Assembly: GCA_038526915.1 (NCBI GenBank)
Contig: JBCBGF010000003.1
Coordinates: forward strand, 124,001 to 188,000
Direction: 5' to 3'
DNA length: 64,000 nucleotides
Source of the DNA: JBCBGF01 sp038526915
GTDB lineage: Bacteria; Pseudomonadota; Alphaproteobacteria; Rhodobacterales; Rhodobacteraceae
Shown here piece after piece: positions 59,617 to 64,000 of the stretch. The notes under the pieces are model-generated. The model was not told the origin of the DNA, made no database searches, and saw only the letters and a list, made by a program, of their open reading frames with translations. Each line of letters begins with the position of its first letter. The stretch's first letter is position 1. Position numbers and translations under genes: made by a program.

Positions 59617-60081
59617 ATGCCCGAAGACCACGCCCCCGATACGAAATCCGCCGGTCAGCTTCTGGCCCGTGGCGTGTGCCGGCATCTGCTGGAGCTGGAC
59701 TTTGTCACGGTCGAGGAACTGGTGCCCACGCGGGGCTTGCGCGTCGATGTGATGGCGTTGGGCCCGCGGGGCGAGATCTGGGTGGTGGAGTGCAAGTCAA
59801 GCCGGGCGGATTTCCAGTCGGATGCAAAGTGGCAGGGCTATTTGGAGTGGTGCGACAGGTATTTCTGGGCGGTGGATGAGGCGTTCCCGACCGAGCTGTT
59901 GCCACTGGAGACGGGTCTGATCATCGCCGATGCCTATGACGCCGAAATCGTGCGGATGGGGCCAGAGGCCAAGCTGGCCGGGGCGCGGCGCAAGGTGATG
60001 GTGCAGAAGTTCGCCCGCCATGCCGCGCTGCGTTGGCAAGCCGCGCGGGATCCCGGCGTCACCCCTTTTTTGACGGCTTAG
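59617..60081 (+). CDS. mmcB: MmcB family DNA repair protein
   Basis: A protein of 154 aa. RVDVMALGPRGEIWVVECKS gives the PD-(D/E)xK nuclease-like core (Asp ... Glu-x-Lys). MmcB of Caulobacter is LexA-controlled and acts in DNA-damage repair. The start is set by the box/ATG spacing and the family N terminus. It is convergent with the DUF below and overlaps it by 23 bases. Confidence 0.87.
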   Translation: MPEDHAPDTKSAGQLLARGVCRHLLELDFVTVEELVPTRGLRVDVMALGPRGEIWVVECKSSRADFQSDAKWQGYLEWCDRYFWAVDEAFPTELLPLETGLIIADAYDAEIVRMGPEAKLAGARRKVMVQKFARHAALRWQAARDPGVTPFLTA

Positions 60082-60265
60082 ACCCCATGGCCCGCGCGCG
60101 TGCTGCCGCGGCGCGGATTTCCTCGGCAATCTCTTCGGCCTCATCGGGATCGAAATCCATCGGGATCTCGACACCGCCGCCTTCAACGTAAACCCGCACG
60201 GCCCCTTCCGAGGTCGGCCCGATCTGCAGATTGGCCTCGATATCTTTTTCTGAGTTGATGCCCAT
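60059..60265 (-). CDS. DUF6324-like small protein
   Basis: A protein of 68 aa. MGINSEKDIEANLQIG and YVEGGGVEIPMDFDPDEAEEI resemble small conserved Rhodobacterales proteins (DUF6324-like). ATG 60265 is chosen by this N terminus; an in-frame ATG at 60310 would add 15 residues. Function unknown. Confidence 0.65.
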   Translation of the reverse strand: MGINSEKDIEANLQIGPTSEGAVRVYVEGGGVEIPMDFDPDEAEEIAEEIRAAAARARAMGSKPSKKG

Positions 60266-60387
60266 GGCGCGGGCGCATAGCGCGGCCAGCCGCCCGAAGC
60301 AATCCCTCATTCAGGTCGCCGCGTGTGAGAGAGATGCTTGACGCCGTCAAGTAATGGCGGCACGGTCGTCCCTTGAAAGGACCGCCC

Positions 60388-61296
60388 ATGGATGCCATCG
60401 AACGGATACGCGCCTTTAACCGCAGCTATACCCAGGCCATGGGTCTGATGGCGCGGGATTACCTGGATAGCGGGATGACGGTGACTGAGGTGCGGGTGCT
60501 CTATGATCTGTCGCTACACCCCGGGACCACGGCCCGCGCGCTGGCCGAAGATCTGGATCTTGATGAGGGGCACCTAAGCCGGATCGTCAAACGCTTCGAG
60601 GGCGAAGGCTTGTTGGTGCGCCGCCCGTCAACGCAGGACGCGCGGCAACGCCATGTGTCGCTCAGTGCGAAGGGGCGGGCGTTGGTCGGACGTCTCGCCA
60701 AAGCCTCCCGTGCGGACGTCGAGCGGCGGCTGGCGGCGGTGGGGCCCGCAGGGCGAACGGCCGTGGCTGAGGCGATGGAAACGGTTCTCGACCGCATGAC
60801 GCCCGTCGCGGCTAAAGACGTGGTCCTGCGCGATATCGCAATCGGGGATGCGGGCTGGCTCATCCAGTGCCACGGCGAGGCCTATGCTGCAAGCGACGGG
60901 TTCGATGCCACGTTCGAGACGCTGGTGGCCGAGATCTTGGTCGATTTCCTGCGCAATCGCGATCCCGCCTGTGAGCGCGCCTTTATCGCTGAGGTGCGCG
61001 GGCGGCGGTTGGGATCGGTGTTCTGTGTCCGGTCGGAGACGCCGGGTTTGGCCAAGCTGCGGCTGTTCTACCTGGTGCCCGAGGCGCGCCGGCTGGGGCT
61101 AGGGCGGCGGATGCTTGAGGCGTGCCTGCGATTTGCGCGCGACGCGGGCTATGCGCGGATGGCGCTCTGGACGCATGAAAGCCACCGCGCGGCCTGCGCG
61201 CTTTATGAGGCGTCGGGCTTTGTCCTGACCGGCTCCAAACCAACACGGTCCTTCGGGGTTGATGTGGTTGAGCAGCAATATGACATCACGCTCTGA
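60388..61296 (+). CDS. MarR-GNAT fusion protein
   Basis: A protein of 302 aa. Residues 1-140 form a MarR winged helix (ARALAEDLDLDEGHLSRIVK; wing RRPSTQDARQRHVSLS), residues 150-302 a GNAT acetyltransferase (LFYLVPEARRLGLGRRMLEA; ALYEASGFVLTG). Such fusions couple a regulator to an acetyl-transfer domain. Ligand and target are unknown. It precedes the tRNA-His site. Confidence 0.87.
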   Translation: MDAIERIRAFNRSYTQAMGLMARDYLDSGMTVTEVRVLYDLSLHPGTTARALAEDLDLDEGHLSRIVKRFEGEGLLVRRPSTQDARQRHVSLSAKGRALVGRLAKASRADVERRLAAVGPAGRTAVAEAMETVLDRMTPVAAKDVVLRDIAIGDAGWLIQCHGEAYAASDGFDATFETLVAEILVDFLRNRDPACERAFIAEVRGRRLGSVFCVRSETPGLAKLRLFYLVPEARRLGLGRRMLEACLRFARDAGYARMALWTHESHRAACALYEASGFVLTGSKPTRSFGVDVVEQQYDITL

Positions 61297-61340
61297 GCCC
61301 TTGCAATCGACGGGGCCTGTGGCTATCACGCGGCCTGCGT

Positions 61341-61382
61341 GCCGCCTTAGCTCAGTTGGTTAGAGCGCTGGATTGTGGATCT
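61341..61382 (+). tRNA. tRNA-His (GTG), 5' portion only, interrupted in the anticodon arm
   Basis: GCCGCCTTAGCTCAGTTGGT starts a tRNA-His; the D-arm, the 5' anticodon stem CTGGA and anticodon GTG (61375-61377) are complete. After TTGTGGATC the expected CAG of the 3' stem, variable loop, T-arm and acceptor end are missing; the sequence continues as TGAGTTTTC. The break marks an integration junction. A functional tRNA-His should be found at the other end of the inserted element. Confidence 0.85.
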
Positions 61383-61508
61383 GAGTTTTCTTTCCCTCAT
61401 CCTGACCATGCCGACCCTAACCTTCTGAAAACACTGAAAAGACTTGCGAGGCCCTAGCTCATAGTTTCCACTGAAACCGCCGTTACTCACGTGGTTTTGG
61501 AGACTAAG

Positions 61509-62489
61509 ATGAGACTAACAGCCCTTCAGATCGACAAGTTGCCGATCCCGACCCAAGGACAGAAGACATACTGGGAAGGCGATGGCTTCGGGATCCGGGT
61601 ATCCCAAGGTGGCAGCAAGTCCTTTGTGGTCGTATACGGCCCGGATCGTCGGCTAAAGACCCTCGGCCGATACCCCGCTATGAGCCTCAAAACGGCGCGT
61701 AGGGAGGCGCAAATACAAAAGCTGACGGATACCCCGAATAAGCACCTTGAACGCACTGACGAGGCAATTTTGGCCTTCCTAGAGGACTGTGAGCGACGAG
61801 TGCGGCCGAGAACGGTTCAGGGGTATGCGGATCGCCTAAAGAAGCTCGACAGCGCACAATTGTCCGACATCAGTCTGCGTAGCATCCCAAACACTCCGCA
61901 GCACATTGCGGCGGTTAAAGCGTTTCTCAATTGGTGTGTGCGGATGGAGTACATCGACCGGCACGCCTTCACTTTCACCAAGGCCAAGTTCGGCCAGCGC
62001 GATCGAGTGCTCACAAACGAAGAACTCCGCGCCATCTGGCACTATGACTTTCCGCCGTACTCCGATTACCTCAAACTCCTGATCCTGACTGGCCAGCGGC
62101 GGGGGCAGTTCCAGAACTACGAGCTGCGCGAAGACAGCATTTATTTTCCACCAGAAGCGATGAAAGCTGGGGTAGCACATACGCTCCCCCTGACGGCAGC
62201 GGTGCGCGCAATGCTGCCCATTCCGCCATACAACGGGTGGGGGAATGGCAAGCGGCGGATTGACCGGCATGTCCCGTTGGCGCCTTGGGTGGTGCACGAC
62301 CTACGCCGGACGTTCTCGACCAACTGCGCTGCGCTGGGGATACCGCTCCACGTGACCGAGGAGATCCTGGCGCATCGGTCTGGGCAGCGGTCAGGCGTCG
62401 CCCGGATATATAACCGCCACCACTACCAGAGCGAGATGCGCGAAGCGCTTGACCGGTTGGCAACGCATGTACAAGCTGTCGTGGCCTAG
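61509..62489 (+). CDS. int: tyrosine-type integrase of the island
   Basis: A protein of 326 aa. The N-terminal arm-type domain begins MRLTALQIDKLPIPTQGQKT and the catalytic part shows Arg in TGQRRGQFQ, His-x-x-Arg in HDLRRTFST, His in LAHRSGQRSG, and Tyr in YNRHHY. The ATG at 61509 has GGAG 7 bases upstream; a GTG at 61491 is in frame. It catalyses site-specific integration and excision at tRNA-His. Confidence 0.88.
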   Translation: MRLTALQIDKLPIPTQGQKTYWEGDGFGIRVSQGGSKSFVVVYGPDRRLKTLGRYPAMSLKTARREAQIQKLTDTPNKHLERTDEAILAFLEDCERRVRPRTVQGYADRLKKLDSAQLSDISLRSIPNTPQHIAAVKAFLNWCVRMEYIDRHAFTFTKAKFGQRDRVLTNEELRAIWHYDFPPYSDYLKLLILTGQRRGQFQNYELREDSIYFPPEAMKAGVAHTLPLTAAVRAMLPIPPYNGWGNGKRRIDRHVPLAPWVVHDLRRTFSTNCAALGIPLHVTEEILAHRSGQRSGVARIYNRHHYQSEMREALDRLATHVQAVVA

Positions 62490-62540
62490 GTTTCGCAAAC
62501 CGGGGTGATCGCGATTGCTCCTATCAAGGAGCTAATCGTG

Positions 62541-62741
62541 ATGACTAGACTACTGAGCAAGAAGCAAGTCCGTGAGATTGTTGGGTTTGGGTTCGCTCAC
62601 ATAGATCGGATGGAGAACGATCCCGACTACGCGCATTTTGGTTTCCCAAGGCGCGTACGGATCGGCTTCAGGGTCTTTTGGGTAGAGACTGAGATCCACG
62701 ACTGGGTTGCAGCGCAGATAGCGAAGCGCGATGCCTCCTAG
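62541..62741 (+). CDS. AlpA-like phage regulator/excisionase
   Basis: A protein of 66 aa (MTRLLSKKQVREIVGF...). The helix-turn-helix segment and FPRRVRIGFRVFW match the AlpA/excisionase pattern. AAGGAG lies 9 bases before the ATG; an in-frame GTG 3 bases earlier gives 6-base spacing. It probably directs excision or island gene expression. Confidence 0.8.
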   Translation: MTRLLSKKQVREIVGFGFAHIDRMENDPDYAHFGFPRRVRIGFRVFWVETEIHDWVAAQIAKRDAS

Positions 62742-63047
62742 CGGGGCACTGGGGGGCGGGTCCAACCGTCCCCCGAACCTTAGTGAGACCGCACTTCCGC
62801 CTCGAGCAAGAACCTGCCATTCGACTGCACCATCCCAACGCCCACTTATGGGTGAGACAGGCCGGATGGGGTCCACCGGAATCTCGCGTGGACCGCAATA
62901 GGCCTATGCCGCTGCCGATACTGCAGGAGGCGCCACGTGAAAATAGATATTTCTTGCATGTCAGCTCTCATTCCGTACGCTTGAAGTTGTTTGTTAGGCC
63001 ACTTTTGACAACGGCGCCCTCGGAAAGCCAACCAGTCTAAGATCAAG
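62742..63047. other. island intergenic region, no recognised gene
   Basis: 306 bases. Short frames on both strands lack ribosome sites and known motifs. Nothing else is seen. Confidence 0.5.
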
Positions 63048-63461
63048 ATGTTGGGATATAGGCTAATTTTAAAGAAGCTCATTTTCATAGCTATTGTGTT
63101 GACAGCGGCATGCGATGTGCCGACTGGACCTCCGGTCTCTCCTGATAAAGAAGAGACTGCGGATGAAGTAGCGGAATGCAATCTGCTCAGGATGGCGGCC
63201 GAAGATGCGCCGGTCGCCGATAGAGGAGCGATACTGAGAGGTTGCGATGGCCCATTCAAGGATTACTCTGTTTCGTCTACTCAACAAAAGCGCTATCAGC
63301 GTATCTCAGCTGAGAACCCTCCGCCGATTGAAGTAAAGCGCCGTGGCCTTCAGCATGAACGTCTCTTCAGCTACCTTTTATTGCGTGGTGTTCCGCCACG
63401 CGTCGCAAAGAACCTAAGCACAACGGAGCAGTACAGGAAAGTTGCAATTATGAGGGCCTAG
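63048..63461 (+). CDS. putative lipoprotein of the island
   Basis: A protein of 137 aa. The signal sequence has a lipobox VLTAAC (Cys about 22). The mature part is charged, with no known domain. Low GC compared with the core. It is 1 base from the next gene's start, so both are likely one operon. Function unknown. Confidence 0.65.
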   Translation: MLGYRLILKKLIFIAIVLTAACDVPTGPPVSPDKEETADEVAECNLLRMAAEDAPVADRGAILRGCDGPFKDYSVSSTQQKRYQRISAENPPPIEVKRRGLQHERLFSYLLLRGVPPRVAKNLSTTEQYRKVAIMRA

Positions 63462-63462
63462 A

Positions 63463-64000
63463 ATGGGACTCCAAAAAGAAAAGAGATTCAAAACGATAGA
63501 TCGTCGCTCTCTCCTGCAGAGCTTTTGCGGGGTGTGTGGCTCGGCTTTGTTTCCAAGTACACACACGTTTGCCCAAGCCGAGGATGAACCGTTTGTGTGT
63601 TCAACAGTCATTCCTCCAATCGGAGAGTACATCGATTTACAATCGTCCACAGATAATGATGAGAGCATCGATTTAGGTGAAGCCACGGTAGACGAGGCGC
63701 TCAGTCCACAGGGTGCCGCCAGGAGTCGCCTTAAATGGTTGCCTGAACACGGTCTTCCAGCTCCTCGAGGTGTGATCCGACTAGGCATAGGCTTTGTAGG
63801 AGATCCACCTGACGATTGGAAGGAACAGGTTCGCGAGCGAGCATTACGCTGGACACCGGCAGGATCGCAAATAGCAGCTAAGCTGATCTTCGATTTTTCT
63901 GTTCCGTTGAGTGAGTGCCAAATACGGATCAGCCAAACGGGGGTCAACGGTATCAAACCCGCAAACCGATCCCTCCTCGGTAGATTGGCGAGGAGTAGCC
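63463..64000 (+). CDS. Tat-exported protein, possibly metallopeptidase-like, 3' end missing
   Basis: ATG at 63463, open to the window end (179 codons seen). It starts with a twin-arginine-type signal (TIDRRSLLQSF) and GSALFPSTHTFAQA before a probable cleavage site. The middle WLPEHGLPAPRGVIRLGIG, WKEQVRERALRWTPAGSQI and ECQIRISQ resemble the propeptide-free entry strands of astacin/matrixin-like metallopeptidases, but the zinc motif would lie outside the window. Forms an operon with the lipoprotein. Confidence 0.6.
   Translation, partial: MGLQKEKRFKTIDRRSLLQSFCGVCGSALFPSTHTFAQAEDEPFVCSTVIPPIGEYIDLQSSTDNDESIDLGEATVDEALSPQGAARSRLKWLPEHGLPAPRGVIRLGIGFVGDPPDDWKEQVRERALRWTPAGSQIAAKLIFDFSVPLSECQIRISQTGVNGIKPANRSLLGRLARSS

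Larger units (their letters stand above)
61375..64000. mobile_element. left end of an integrated genomic island at tRNA-His
   Basis: From the broken tRNA-His to the window end: a tyrosine integrase next to the junction, an AlpA-like regulator, and low-GC genes of unusual content. The right end lies outside the window, so the size is unknown. The base composition drops markedly after about 61.4 kb and again after 63 kb compared with the rest of the window. Confidence 0.8.

Noticed and set aside
63414..63956. Minus-strand frame of 180 codons at the window end
   Set aside because: It opposes a plus-strand gene with start, twin-arginine signal and continuous frame to the window end; treated as a shadow.

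Overview
The window reads as chromosome of an alphaproteobacterium of the order Rhodobacterales (Roseobacter-like). GC is high. Two LexA boxes have the alphaproteobacterial form GTTC-N7-GTTC (upstream of uvrA and mmcB). The gene content (IalB-family protein, MmcB, RibBX, CNNM/HlyC, aroK-aroB next to xerD, nrdR-ribD ... ribE ... ribBX-ribH-nusB) is typical of the group. No rRNA, CRISPR array or intact tRNA was found. Species cannot be named from the sequence alone.

Layout. 1-4.7 kb: 3' part of an isocitrate/isopropylmalate dehydrogenase-family gene, a Gfo/Idh/MocA oxidoreductase, a Tat-exported DUF882 (M15-like) protein and a YcbB-type L,D-transpeptidase. 4.7-7.3 kb: a tight lpxD-acyl carrier protein-ketosynthase operon, probably for a dedicated lipid A acyl chain. 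7.3-13 kb: a repeat field, an IalB-family protein, a HerA-like ATPase, a GNAT protein, and a Bcr/CflA drug-efflux gene preceded by a leader peptide plus terminator (a candidate ribosome-mediated attenuator), divergent from a short BLUF photoreceptor. 13-24.7 kb: LysE exporter, membrane proteins, CNNM/CorC-type protein, phosphoesterase, xerD operon (with an unlisted 44-aa membrane protein), divergent aroK-aroB, ssb and a lytic transglycosylase. 24.8-44.5 kb: lpd, MFS, SOS-controlled uvrA, patatin, GIN-domain protein, xth, threonine dehydratase, A-type Fe-S carrier, DUF1638, an Anbu-type protease, and a run of short co-directional genes (hydrolase, two VOC proteins, GNAT, DjlA-like, endonuclease-like, YjbQ, SDR).

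44.9-58 kb is one conserved core, nrdR-ribD-ribE-ribBX-ribH-nusB, all on the plus strand and split by two insertions. The first is a minus-strand capsule block (kpsS, a Wza/KpsD-like exporter, kpsC, DUF1801). The second is an arsenic block: an ArsR-ArsC fusion, a GAPDH and ArsJ, which together form the 1-arseno-3-phosphoglycerate efflux route. 58-61.3 kb holds a possible structured RNA, an APH-like kinase, SOS-controlled mmcB, a small DUF and a MarR-GNAT fusion. At 61.34 kb a tRNA-His gene is cut inside the anticodon arm. Beyond it lie a tyrosine integrase, an AlpA-like protein and lower-GC genes: the left end of an integrated island that runs off the window.

The second theme is palindromic repeats. 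At least four families (called A-D here) sit mainly between convergent genes. Their stems keep pairing although the bases change. At two sites (the phosphoesterase at 17 kb and ssb at 23.5 kb) a repeat separates the real 3' end of a gene from a second, decayed copy of that same 3' end. At 34.2 kb a 103-bp palindrome supplies the stop codons of both convergent neighbours.
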